NCBI GenBank assembly: GCA_003255065.1
Contig: QAOA01001288.1
Coordinates: 93,071-157,070 of the forward strand
Direction: 5' to 3'
DNA length: 64,000 nt
Source: Cercis canadensis
Taxonomy: Eukaryota; Streptophyta; Magnoliopsida; Fabales; Fabaceae
The position numbers were made by a program, and so were the translations under genes. This document shows, in pieces, positions 43,556 through 55,157 of the stretch; the stretch's first letter is position 1, and each line of letters begins with the position of its first letter. Under the pieces are notes generated by a model. That model made no database searches, was not told where the DNA came from, and saw nothing but the letters and a program-made list of their open reading frames with translations.

Positions 43556-46317
43556 TGTAGATATCGTATTTTGTCTGGGTCGTTTTCTTGGTTTAAAAAT
43601 TTTTCAAAAAAAAAAATAGAGATAAATTATTAATTTTTAATTAGGGATTTTTATTTTTTGGGCTTTTGTAATGAATACAAAAAAATTAAGCTCAACCTTT
43701 GTTAACTTAGCCCATTTTTATTTAAGATTATTTGGCTCATCTTTTATTTTTTAATTTTTGTAAATAGTAGATAAAGAATTTAAATAAGTTTTGTGAATTA
43801 ATTTTTGTATAATTGGATCTAAGAGAGCCAATAAGAGAGCAAAAAATAGATTTCTTTCTCTCCCCATTGGTCCAAGCCATGAATTATTCTTTCTTTTAAA
43901 TAAATAATTAAACAAATAAAGAAACAAAGTCAATTTAAAAAAAAAAAGAAAAAAGAGAGGGCAGATTGAGAAACCAAAATAGAAGAAAAAATATCTTGGA
44001 GAGAGAGGGGAGTTATACGCATATAAGAAGAGTGAAAACCATTCAGCAATTGGGGCAGAATAGAGAATAAAAAAAAAGCGTAGAAGAGAAAGGGGAGAAG
44101 AGACCGAATAGGGAAAAATAGAGAGTGAGCAAGGGAGTGCTGACAGTGAGGGAAGAAAGGAGAATCGCAGCAGCAAGAAGGAATCAAGAAGGAGGAAGAA
44201 AGGAGTTTCTCTGGGCGTTTAGCACTCTAAGCTTGGGGAATCTATCCAATTGAGTAAACAGGTCTATTTTCTTCCTCTTGAGTATTGTGCCCTGATTTAC
44301 ATATTATCTAAGTTTCTTAATCTATTGAAGTTATTGTTATAATTGGGGTATAGCTTGCTCTGTGATTCGATAGTTGAATTTTGGTGGATCCCGGAGTATA
44401 GATTCGATTATTTGTTCCCCCCTTTTGCATTCCTTTTCTTGTTTCTGAATATGTAGCTCATTGTGAATTTTTAAGTTCATAGTTGTCATGAAATTGATTG
44501 GTCCAATCATGTTTGCGGTAATGTTGGCTGAATTATAAAATTTCTGGTTTGATTAATATTGAAGATTGGTTCCCGAAAAATCTGCAATGTTAATTGGTGT
44601 CCAAAATTTTATTTTGTTAATGAATTCTTGGCTTTGGAAATGCTGATAAGAAAGAATAATCTATGGGTTAATCTCATTTGTTGGGATGATGTGGATGCTT
44701 GGAATAAGATATGATTGAGGATTCACCTAATTCAATTTCTGAAGTTTAAAATTTATTCCAAGATTTCAGTCACTCTATTTTTAGAATGCTCATTGCAATC
44801 GTCATGTTTATCCTCCCTATCGCTGCTACCTTGAGCATCCATTTGTTCTTCATTTGGTTGGTAGGAAGAATATTATATGGAAAGTGGCTTATGGTGGTTC
44901 GGAGTTCTAGTTCGAGTAATTTAGTGTTGTTCTCATTTTGGTTTTGTTCTTGAATTATAAGTTTTGTTTTGAGTATTCTATTTTCTGTTAATATTTAGTT
45001 CTAGTTCCTATTCTTGATTTTGGATTGCTGCGAGTTTTCAATGTAGATGGGTATGTGGCAGATCTGGCCCCATTTTGAATATAAGCTCTTGGTCTCATGC
45101 ATCTAGATAGAACCTAATTCTAAATGATTTAGAATGTGATAAGTTCTATTTCAAGGGCCACATATCAGAATTGTCATGCTGAAGGGTTAAGCCTAAATTT
45201 GGAGTTCTTTATTCTCTGCTGGAAGTTATGGATTGTTAGCTGCTCCGTGTTTGTGGCTCTTACTACTTCTTTTGCAAGTAACATGCATATATCATATTTT
45301 TGTGTTGATCCTTCCTTGTTAGTTGGGCTGCACTTTGACTGTTTTCCCCTATGCCCTGAAGGCTGTCACAGTTGAAATCACGCTGATTTTTTGATGGCAT
45401 GCAATTTTATTTTATTTTTTTTGCCTCATTACCATGCAAAGTGTCCTTTTGTATTGCACTTATATTCAGCTATTTTGGAAAAGTTGTTGAGTATTTTGGG
45501 GCTGTTCATACATTTAAGGTAGCACTTGATAATTTTACATTTCCCTATGTGCTCTCATGTTTAGATCATTTTACATTTAGGCTAGAAGCATCAAAATACC
45601 CATTCTTGGTTTTGGCAGGTAGTGCTCAATTTTTTTGTCATAACCGGAGCTACAGAGCTCCAATTTGCATGATTCCCATCTCATTAGAACCTTAAGATAT
45701 ATGTCTTCAATGTGTATAATTTTCAGATTTTTTACATGTCCCCTCTGCTCCCAGTTATAATTTAAAGTTCGCTATTTTTCTGCATTATCAAGCCTGTTGA
45801 TTCTCTCTGGCAGCATATTGTCTTTTAATTAATTCAAGAGCTATAGAGCTTGAAATTTAGCACTGTTGGTCTTATTAGAACCGTAAAATATATGTATTCA
45901 ATTTCTGTTATTTTTATATTTTTTGCATGTCTACTTTGTTCCCAGTTCTGATTTAAAGTTTGTTGTTTGTTGTTTTTTGTATTGTCAGACTAGTTGATTT
46001 TCTCTGATAGCATGTAGTCTTGTAATTCTTTCTGGAGCTATAGAGCTCCGATTTAAGTGTTTCTTGTCTCTTTAGAACCATAAGATGTATATCTTCAATG
46101 TGTGAAATTTTCATCATTTTTACATTTTCTTGTCAATTATTTAAGGTTCTGTTTGACCTGCTGTTATGGTTTATTACCTATATTTTTTAACTGGTTTTCT
46201 TTCTTATTTCAATGGTATCTTATGAGAATTCTGAGTAGGACTTATGTTTCAGCTTGTTCCTATTGTTGTTTAGTGACTTTTTGAGCATGAATTGGTTGCT
46301 GATTTTGCATTGTTTTA

Positions 46318-46365
<48 letters not shown>

Positions 46366-47440
46366 NTTTGCATTTATCTCTGTTGTTTTAAGACTACTTG
46401 ATGGCTCGTTTCTCATGCTGATTTTTGCACTGTTTTAGGATTGCTTCTAGGCTCATTTCCAATGTTATTTTTGTACTTGTTTCAATAATTGTTTCCACTT
46501 TGTTTCGAACTGATTTCCCTTGCTGCTTAGCTGATTTTAAATACTATTGTAAGTTGATTTCTTTTAGTGTTTGGCTAGGTGGATGAGGCTGTTTTCAGTT
46601 AGTTTCATTTATTGTTTCAATTGAGTTTTAAGGAATTATGCTGGGTTTTATTTCATTTTGCTATTTCTGCACTATTTTGAGTTAATGTCTCTCTTATTTG
46701 TCTTTTTACTAATTGCAACATCCATGAGTGCATGTGTTTTTTTTTTTTTTTCCTTTTTATGGACACTGGTAAGACTATGTGGCATGTAAATGGATCCCCT
46801 AATCTAGCTAGAAGATGTGAGACTGATCTGAGCCCTGGAGTGAAGATGCAACTTTTTTTTTTTTTTTTCATTTGGATATAATTTAAACCCCCTCCCATTG
46901 TACAAGAAAAAATATTGTAATGATTATAGTCATGCATTTGCACTGCATATAAAAAATATATTTGTATCACTAGTCAGTCCTATATGAGATGCCTTTCTCT
47001 ATCCGATCTAGGTGAAGGTAGGCCACCCTAGATTGTTGCTTTATGCAATGAAATGGTGGAAGGATTTAGGTCTCGGAAAAGAAATCATGCATTGCATGTG
47101 TTAAATTCTTTATTTTTATTTTTGTCAAATATTCTTATAATCATTTATTATTTTTAGGTAAATAAAATACACATTTTAGCCATATTGATGTTCGCACAAT
47201 TAATTTAGGACAACCGTCTTTAGACGGATGCTGTGGGGTACCTAACACCTTATCCACGGATGAACAGACTCTCAAACCCTCTCTGGTTTGCAGACCATTT
47301 TTTTTAAAAAAAAAAGGTTTTCTAATTTTTCCCCATTTTTCTAATATAATTGGTGGCAACTCCAAGTTTTCTTTCGAAAACTAATCTTTTTTTTTAAGTT
47401 CGTCATTCGCGTTGTGGCGACCTTCGGGTATGTTGTGATA
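43556..47440 (+). repeat. Ogre/Tat-type LTR (3.9 kb)
   Basis: Starts TGTAGATATCGTATTTTGTC and ends GTATGTTGTGATA. It aligns along its length with the solo LTR at 36052-40341: shared start, GAGAGCCAATAAGAGAGCAA, CTCCCCATTGGTCCAAGC, a purine-rich block, 190-bp units, and the block with GACGGATGCTGTGGGG. It contains a poly-T tract with an N at 46366. Its flanks show no 5-bp duplication, so it is probably the 3' LTR of the remnant to its left. Confidence 0.82.
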
Positions 47441-47927
47441 TCCAACTTAGTGAACTTCTAAATCAAATATTTGAACAACGGCTAAACAACTAGATAACCA
47501 AGCTTTTGAAACGTATATTTAGCAATCTTTTGATAATGTTCAATTAATCTTTTATTATAAGGCCTAGTCTTTTTAAGGTAATTAACTCTATTACTATTGT
47601 ACTAATAAACAAACTTTTGATTTTCTATATACGAACCATAATATCCTGGCATATTACTTAGACAGCTAATTATGAAATTCTTTTTTATCTTAATGTGACT
47701 TGATAAATAAGAACATGTATGTAATAAGGATCTAAAGTTTGAACAAGTTTTTTTATCTTGAAGAAGACTCCTAAAATATTTGATTAAAGCTTGATCTTGT
47801 AATAAACCATAACCATTATATCTACTAGCTCTCTAGGCCAACCACCTAGCCATTATGAATAGTCATTTGTTAAAAAAAAAAGTTATTTTACACCCTATTA
47901 CCCCTACCTAATTTAATAGGTGACAGG

Positions 47928-47942
47928 CTCTGATACCATTTG
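47928..47942 (-). promoter_or_regulatory. Pararetrovirus primer site, copy 1
   Basis: Minus strand reads ATGGTATCAGAGCC, a perfect core match to the initiator tRNA-Met primer site used by Caulimoviridae. It lies about 550 bases downstream of the viral TATA box, a spacing like that in CaMV. Confidence 0.75.
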
Positions 47943-48483
47943 TGCACAAGATCGATTCTATTTTCACTTAATGATTAATTAAGAAGTTAAGTATTAATGA
48001 ATAAGTCAAAAAATTTAATGAAATGGTGCAGAAATTAATTTAAACATGTAGAACAAGTAAAAGTGTTGACATGAACAGTAACTTATGAACAGTGCCGTGA
48101 ACATGACTCATGAATAGTAATGATGAACAATAATTTTGAATAGTAAAATGAACAATACTTCGAAATAAAAGGGAGGCTAGTCTAGCGATAGTCCGCTCAG
48201 AAAAGTAGAAAAGGGATTATGAATACAAAAATATTGAAATTAAACTTAATATTGAACAAGATAACACTTACAACTTTGAAATTAATTACATACAAAGTTT
48301 TGATACATAAGGAGAGGAGGGACTTTGAAGGGTTATTGAAAGGATTTCTAACTTTAAAATTTTACTTAGGACTTAGCTAGTAACTTGAAAACTTGAAAGG
48401 CTTCTAACACTTCACTCTCTAAAAATTGCTTTCTAAAAACTTCTAAGGGAAAACTTCTACATTCCTTGAGTCTTGAGCTTGCC

Positions 48484-48496
48484 TTTTATATACTTG
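48484..48496 (-). promoter_or_regulatory. Viral pregenomic-RNA type TATA box
   Basis: Minus strand TATATAAAAGG followed by a purine- and A-rich leader and, about 550 bases on, the primer site. The order TATA, leader, primer site is that of caulimovirid full-length promoters. Confidence 0.55.
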
Positions 48497-49985
48497 AGAA
48501 ATGAATTTGAGAAGTGTTGGAATCCATGGATTTAAAAATGTCTTGAATCCGGAGTCATGTCTTGCTTCAGTAACTTTGTCTCCTTTCATGATGTGTAAAG
48601 TAAAAATGACTTTCTTGAAACTTCACTTTTGTCTTCTTGTTGAAGTGTAAAGTAAAGATGACGTCTTCTAACTTATAACTTGGCCACCTTTTAGCTTGTT
48701 GAAAAGTCTCCACATTAAAGCTTTTGAATACTTTTTTGAGATGTTGACTTAAGCCATGTGAACTTTGTCAAACTTTTAGAAACTTTAATCCATTCTTTAA
48801 GGATGGTATTATGCATCCATTTGATTTATAATATTATGATATTCCTCAGCATGCATATTATTCTAATAATCTAATCCATCATCATCTTCACTTGCATTTT
48901 GATATCGGAGGTGTATTTCTTCTAAGTCATCTACATCTTTCCTTTGAATGTAATGATCAATTAATTGTTCAAAATTGGTTCTAATTTTGAAAGGGATTTC
49001 TTGAAGGGAAATATCTGAATAGATTTTTTGATAAATGTCTTCTACAACAAGGGTTTGGTATTTTATGGAAAAGTCTTTTGCAGTTGTTCTAGCTCTCTAG
49101 TGTCTAATCTGCCTACGTTGAGTAAAATTGTAACAAGGCCAAGGGTATTCTAAAGCCATAATATATGGTTTTTTCATGTTTTTTGATCAAGATTTATGTT
49201 GAAGAGGGTAACAAATTTCTTTGATCTATTCTGGGGCTTTGCTTTGAATGATTAATTCAATATATCTTTTTGGAGAAAAGGTATCAAAAGCATTTATGAT
49301 ACAATGAGATAGTTTTCTTCCAAACTCATCTGATTGATTAGGGTCAGAAATGATGACATGTTAGATGTATCTGTAATCTAAAAGTTTTTGAGGGGTTAAA
49401 ACTATTGATTCTTCTTTGAAATGGATTGTAATTGGTTGATAAAGAGAAAGGTCTAAGGAGGCTCTACAGATACTATAAGTAAGGAGACATTTACAATCAG
49501 GCATTGAAACGAGAATTTTTTGGCACAAAGGATCTTCTTTGAGACATTCAATTTTAGTGAAGCATGATAACATTCCCATGTCCAGTTCATTCCTGGAATG
49601 AGTTTATTGTCATAGGCTGCTTCTACTAAGGTTTTTTGAATAAACTATTGTTTGTTGAGTTTTGTGTTTTGAAGTGTTTGGTAAATAAGTTATTTGCAAT
49701 CAATGTCTGGTAATTGATTGAGAAAACTATGAGTAAAGAAAAAGGCTCTTGATCTTAATGTGACTTGATATTGAAGAACATGTACGTAATAAGGATCTAA
49801 AATTTGAACAAGTTCTTTATCTTGAAGAAGACTCCAAAAATATCTGATTAAAACTTAATCTTCTAATAAACCATAACCAGTATATCTACTGGCTCTGTAG
49901 CCCAACCACCTAGTCATTATGAACAATCATTTTTAAAAAAGAGTTATTTTACACCATATTACTCCCACTTAATTTAATAGGCGAC

Positions 49986-50002
49986 AGGCTCTGATACCAT
50001 TT
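49986..50002 (-). promoter_or_regulatory. Pararetrovirus primer site, copy 2
   Basis: Minus strand reads AATGGTATCAGAGCC, same as copy 1 about 2.06 kb away. Confidence 0.75.
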
Positions 50003-50030
50003 TTGCACATGATCGATTCTATTTTGACTT

Positions 50031-51441
50031 GGCGTACCCCTATTTTTTGAAAAATGTCGTACCCACATTTCGTACCCATACCCATGCTACATAGGATATT
50101 AGGCAATCAAACGTTGTCTTTATTTATGCTCTGGATTGATTTTCATAGTTTCTTTATTTGCAGCAGAGATTTGTCCAATCAATTTGAACAAATTTTAGTT
50201 CTTCTAAGAATAATATCATAGAATAACAATAATTGTAATTGATTAGAACATATGGGCCATACTTAAAATCAATAGTAATATTTAGGAAATTATTATAGCT
50301 TTGTTAATAATAAAAAAAGGTAAACAATAGGTCAAAGCATGATTAAGGGGCATTTATAATTAATAAAATCATACAATTTAGGAGATTGACAATTTACAAT
50401 TTTAAATTCTTTGACACCGAATTGATATAACTTATTATTTATGCTCATTTTGGTTGCAACAATTAAAAAAAAAAAAAGTTAAACAAATAATTAACAGTCT
50501 CTAAAGCCTTAAGGACACATGTCAAGCAAGAGAATCACCAAAAATTATACTGCTATACGTATATTGTAGTTGTCTCTTAACAAGATATACAAAGCAAAGT
50601 AAAAAGAATTCTTGCATATTATATTGCTAGACCCAAATCTTGCATTTAATAGTGATACCCAAGGACTTTTCGTAGAATAACAATAATTGTCCTTATAATA
50701 TTTAAGGGATTACCTCTCCTATAGACCTACTATTTCCTAATTTATCAGAAGGAGAGGTAAGTATAAATTAGACTAATTTCAAGTAATTAAAAGTGTACCT
50801 TTTTAACATCAATCAATTTGACATTGGTGTCTAGAACTTTAGCAACATATAATCAAATAATTTATTATTGACCAAAAGTATGGAAAAATGTGAGAACAGT
50901 TGAATAATATTTAACAAGATTGTAGAACCGAAAGAAATGAGATATTTTGTTAATATGATTCAAAACCCATTCAAATACCTATTGTTTTGCATTTAGGCAA
51001 ACCTGAAGAGAATATTTATTTCAAATTATACACATATACATGTCTCCTTATTAACCTTAACGCCACAACTATATAAAGAGATGATCCTTACTCCCTTATG
51101 TCTCACAAGAAAAAAAAAAGGAGAGACAACAACTTGGCTAGCTGCTGCATTATGATGCCACATTATCATTATTGAAATTTCCTAACATATAATAATAACA
51201 TGGAGTAAATCATGTTAAGGATGAATTTGGAATAGAATATATACTAAATGCATGCCCATAACTAAAGGACAAATATTCTATATTAATATTAAGAATTAAC
51301 AATATAATATAAGGATATTCAATTATATTTATTCACTGTCATGATTAGAGCAATTAGGGTTAGCTAGGATTTTTTTAAGGGAGGCGGCACACACACACAT
51401 ACTTACACGAGTTGGGTGTTTTGGTTCTCCTAAAAAAACCT
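50031..51441. other. Promoter-side intergenic DNA of the B3-like gene
   Basis: AT-rich single-copy-looking DNA. 50030-50090 has CGTACCC repeated three times. There is a second TATA-like ACTATATAAAGAG at 51069. No coding sequence. Confidence 0.45.
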
Positions 51442-51451
51442 TATATAAAGG
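51441..51451 (+). promoter_or_regulatory. TATA box of the B3-like gene
   Basis: TTATATAAAGG lies 92 bp before the chosen ATG (51534). With initiation about 30 bp downstream, the 5' UTR would be about 60 nt, which excludes the non-ATG start upstream. Confidence 0.6.
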
Positions 51452-51533
51452 GGAGACAACACACGTATTCTTGCAAAAGAAAATTTTCTGTGTAAGAGGC
51501 AAAGTTTCAACACTTTGTACAATTTCTTCAAAC

Positions 51534-52160
51534 ATGATTTTGACAAGGAGCCAACGCAATAGAGCAAAGATGCCAAGGGAACATATCTCTTTACTATTAG
51601 ATGAACATGATCGCCATCTAGATGGACCTTTGAAAGCTTTTGAGTCTGCAGCTAATTTGATGACCATTGGTCCTTCTTTTGCTGTACAAGTCACAGACTT
51701 AATGCTCTTCAATCAAATCATGGTGAGAATATAACTATTGTATATGCTATTTGTAAATTATATATATATGTTCTAAATATTATTATGATTTTTGATTGTC
51801 TGTTATTAGTGTATTCCAGATGCTTTTGGAGCCACTCACATGGGGAAGGATGAAGGCATATGGCATTTGAAGTCCGAGTTGACACCTAAGTACTGGAAGG
51901 TGAGATGTGTTCGCATCCCGCTGTTGGTTCGTGTGACTTATAAGTTTATTGATGGAATGACTAAATTCCTTGAAGATAATGACCTAGATGAGGGAGGTGC
52001 AATTTTATTCCAATTTCATGGTGGAAAGGTCCTCGAATTTGTTATATTTGAGAAGCTAGATGAAGTAGACATATGGGAGGATGAAGAATCGGATCGTGTA
52101 TGCATCACCATTGTAGAAGATTCATCTGATGATGCTTACATAGCAACACATATGGTTTAG
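51534..52160 (+). CDS. Small B3-domain-like protein, 179 residues, one intron
   Basis: Exons 51534-51722 and 51810-52160, with the 87-bp intron bounded by GTGAGA and TTATTAG; phase 0 is preserved. The N-terminus is basic (ILTRSQRNRAKMPRE). A B3-like DNA-binding fold follows: PSFAVQVTDLMLFNQIM CIP DAF (strand and first loop), GIWHLKSELTPKYWKVRC, then the hallmark GMTKFLEDNDLDEGGAILFQ and VLEFVIFEKL. Plant B3 proteins of the REM or At-specific type bind DNA in the nucleus, often in reproductive tissue; that role here is inference. The C-terminus is acidic (EDEESDR). It is the only fully open multi-exon host gene in the window, with a TATA box, and repeats flank it on both sides. It could be a truncated relative of a larger B3 gene. 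Confidence 0.6.
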
Positions 52161-52850
52161 GGTTTAGTGTAAACCTATACAAGTTTTAATTCAATTTCTA
52201 TTTATATTTTGTTTTTATTATTAAAGATAAATGAAAATTTCTATCATAACGTTGTAATAAATTGCTTGATTTTTGTTTTGGACTTAATTTTTGATTATTT
52301 CGTATCATATATGATGTAAACAAATACACGTGGTTAGATCAATCACAATTAGTCAATAATGGAATTAAGTAATTAATAAATTACTACAATATCATGATTC
52401 TATTCTAAAAATAATGCCAATATTATTTATTGATTGCAGGGAGGAATCAAATCCGAGAATCACTATTGATAATCAAGAAATAGGAAAATAGCATTAATGA
52501 AATTTGAATGAAATTCTAAAGAAAGAAATTAGAATTTTTTGTGTGTGTACAAGATAGATAAAATAAAAGATTACTGTCTATGAAATGCAACCAATAAAGT
52601 GGTTAGATCAATCGCAGTTAGTCAAAAATGAAAATAAGTAATTAATAAATTAATAGCAAGGATATTTGGCCATTAAACGTTTTCCTTATTTCCAAACATA
52701 CTTCCATGAATTACATAGTGCTAATTCTAGTCAAATAGTAGGAAAGGAATATTTCCTTATATACAGCTCCTACATAAAAGGCTCATTTCCTTATATTCTG
52801 CTAGTGTTTGAGCCACAATCATACTATACTTGGGCATGAATTAGTGCATT
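52161..52850. other. Downstream flank with a direct repeat
   Basis: A roughly 56-bp direct repeat, GTGGTTAGATCAATC followed by AGTCAA and TTAAGTAATTAATAAATTA-like sequence, lies at about 52330-52385 and 52599-52653. No gene is seen. Confidence 0.6.
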
Positions 52851-54466
52851 GAAGCATCAGAATTTGCCATTCTTAGTTCTGTCAGTCCTCTCTGGCAGAA
52901 CTCGGTTTTTCATCTCTATCTTTAGCTACAAAGATCCGATTTAAGTGTTTCTTATCTCATTAGAATCATAAGACACATATCTTCAATGTGTGAAATTTTC
53001 AAAATTTTTAAATGTCTAACTTGCTCCCAGTTTCGATCTGAATATAGTTGTTCACTGCTGTTCTATCTTTGGCAGTGTTCAGTCTTTTGTCTCTAATTTG
53101 AGCTATATAGTTTCAAATGACATGATTCTTGTTTTGTTAGAACCATAAGACATATATCTTCAATGTGTGAAACTTCAGAAATTTTGCATGTCCAACTTAC
53201 ACCTAGTTTCGATTTGAGTATGGTTGTTCAATATTGCACAGACACTACTGACATCTCTTTAGCAGTGTTCAGTTTTTTGTTTATAATTTGAATTATAATA
53301 TTCTTTTTTGCATGATTCTTGCTTTGATAGAATCGTAGGATGTGTCTCTTCGATGTTTGTAATTTCTAGATTTTTTGCATTTTTTCCTAGTTGTTTCAGA
53401 TTCTGCCTGACTGATCATTTCTTAATTTTCCATTGTTCCATTTTTGTGAGTTGTTAGCTTGGTTCTAAGCATTGCATAGGAGCTGTTGGCATGTCAATTT
53501 GGTAATTTCTATATTTGCTTGTGTGAGAGCTGATTTTTAGTCATACTTTTGGGGCGGTTATCTTAAATTCATTTTTTGAGTTCGATTTGGAATAATTGTT
53601 AAGTTATTAATTTTTTCAAGTTATGGTCATTATTTATTAGGTGTCATTTGGGATCTTTTTTATATGTTTGAGTGAAATATATTTGAGATGATGATATTTA
53701 ATTGTGAATTTTTTAACTTGAAGTTGGTGTTTCCTTGAGTAATTTTACATATGACTGAGAGTGATTGTGGTCGTGGGAAAGTTTGAGGCATCTGCTCGAG
53801 AAGGCTTTACTGCAAGATAGGAGCAAGAGGCTTTCATTGAATTTGCTTTATTTTTTTGAATGCAATTAAAGTCACTCTCCCCGAGACAAATTTTGTAATA
53901 CTTAAAATCATGCATTTGTACTACATATAAAAAATATATCTGTATTGCGTAATATCCGCAGGCCCTTTCACTTATCATGGAAGGATAGGGCGAGTCAGTC
54001 GTATATGAGATGCCTTTCTCTATCCGACCTAGGTGAATGTAGCACCACTATGGACGGTTGCTTTACGAAATGAAGGGGTTGAATGATTTAGGTATCAGTA
54101 AAGAAATTATGCATTGCACGTTTAAATTCTTTATTTTTTACTTTTGTTAGATATTTCAGTAAATGTATTTATTATTTTGGGATAAATAAAATGCATACTT
54201 TGTCCATATTTATGTTTGCACAATTAATTTAGAGTAATCGTCTTTAGACGGATGTTGTGGGGTGTCTAACACATTTCCTATGCATAAATAGACTCCTGAA
54301 CCCTCTCTGGTTCGCAGACTATTTTTCTATTAAAAATAAAATTTTTAATTGTTCCCTATTTTCTTAATACAATTAGTGATGACTCCAAGTTTTCTTTCGA
54401 AAACTAATTTTATTTTTTTTAAAGTCTGTCATCCGCGTCATAGCGACTTTCGATTATGTTGTGATA
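52850..54466 (+). mobile_element. 3' part of an Ogre/Tat-type LTR
   Basis: Aligns with the 3' 1.6-1.9 kb of the LTRs at 36052 and 43556: about three 190-bp units (52890-53400), GGATAGGGCGAGTCAGTC, GGTTGCTTTACG, GACGGATGTTGTGGGGTG, ending TATGTTGTGATA. The 5' part is gone. It abuts Athila-like pol sequence, so it is either a truncated solo LTR or a deletion joint. Confidence 0.7.
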
Positions 54467-54945
54467 GCAATAGACGCTGTTTTGGGTCAAAGAATTGGAA
54501 AAGTGTCTCATGTCATTTATTATGCTTCAAGGACTTTGAATGATGGCCAGAGAAATTACTCTACTACTGAAAAAGAACTTTAGCTGTTGTTTTTGCTTTA
54601 GAAAAATTTTGATCTTATTTGCTTGGAACTAAAATCATTGTTTACTTTGATCATGCAACTCTTCATTATTTAATGACGAAGAAAGAGGCAAAACCAAGAT
54701 TAATAAGATGGATACTTCTCTTGAGTGAATTTGATTTGGAGATCAAAGACAAAAGAGAGACATAAAATTGTGTCACAAATCATTTAAGTCATTTAGTTCA
54801 TGTGGAGGATGAACTTCATCTGCAGGAAACGTTCCCTGATGAGCAATTGTTCTCCGTGAGTGTGACATTACCTTGGTATGCGAATATTGTAAATTATTAG
54901 GTTACTAATATGTTACCTCATAGTTTGTCTAAGGCTCTAAGAGAT
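54467..54945 (+). mobile_element. Athila/Tat-type RNase H fragment
   Basis: Short piece of Gypsy pol with RNase H motifs (HVIYYASRTLNDGQRNYST, then [20 protein letters not shown] and FDLEIKDK). It is broken and detached from other pol parts. Confidence 0.7.
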
Positions 54946-55157
54946 ATGAACATATTGGAAGGTCACGCATAGCTGAACATCTTCATAGAGCATGTAAAGA
55001 TTTCTTGAATGAAGGTATTGCTCCAAAATGGATTAGCGAAAATCATTGGAATGCTATTATGGTAGAATGGAATAAGGAGGAATTTAAGAAAATCCGGCCT
55101 TGGTCCTTTGTTGCACCTAGGTATATCAGTCCTTATTTTTGAACTTAGAAGAAAGCA
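54946..55157 (+). mobile_element. Possible CACTA (En/Spm) transposase fragment
   Basis: One frame reads KDFLNEGIAPKWISENHWNA, then IMVEWNKEEFKKIRP. The P.W....W......W....FK pattern resembles the conserved tail of plant Ptta/En/Spm transposases. It is only about 60 residues long and ends where the Athila LTR begins. Confidence 0.32.

Larger units (their letters stand above)
35662..47440 (+). mobile_element. Ogre/Tat-type Ty3/Gypsy remnant: gag, 3' region and 3' LTR
   Basis: The gag part is visible at about 35690-36046 (FICYDGTTNPRLHLKSYC, LTGSSSDWYWRLD, WRDLADAFLKQY), typical of the Tat/Ogre gag. It is interrupted by a solo LTR of the same lineage and resumes to about 40560. Pol is missing. 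A decayed 3' region with a minisatellite (41957-43441) leads to an LTR at 43556-47440. The element sits between the two parts of the pararetrovirus. It is broken, internally deleted and old; its own 5' LTR is absent. Confidence 0.75.
47441..50030 (-). mobile_element. Endogenous pararetrovirus, promoter, leader and first-ORF part
   Basis: Minus-strand virus sequence containing two copies, about 2.06 kb apart, of a roughly 250-285-bp block. Each copy has a tRNA-iMet primer site (AATGGTATCAGAGCC) followed by the start of the first viral ORF (RASRYNGYGLL in one copy, RASRYTGYGLL in the other). Between them lie ORF sequence (about 49740-48840), a TATA box (TATATAAAAGG) and a leader. Two primer sites mean more than one genome unit or two joined copies, with a large internal deletion. 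Broken and old. Confidence 0.75.
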
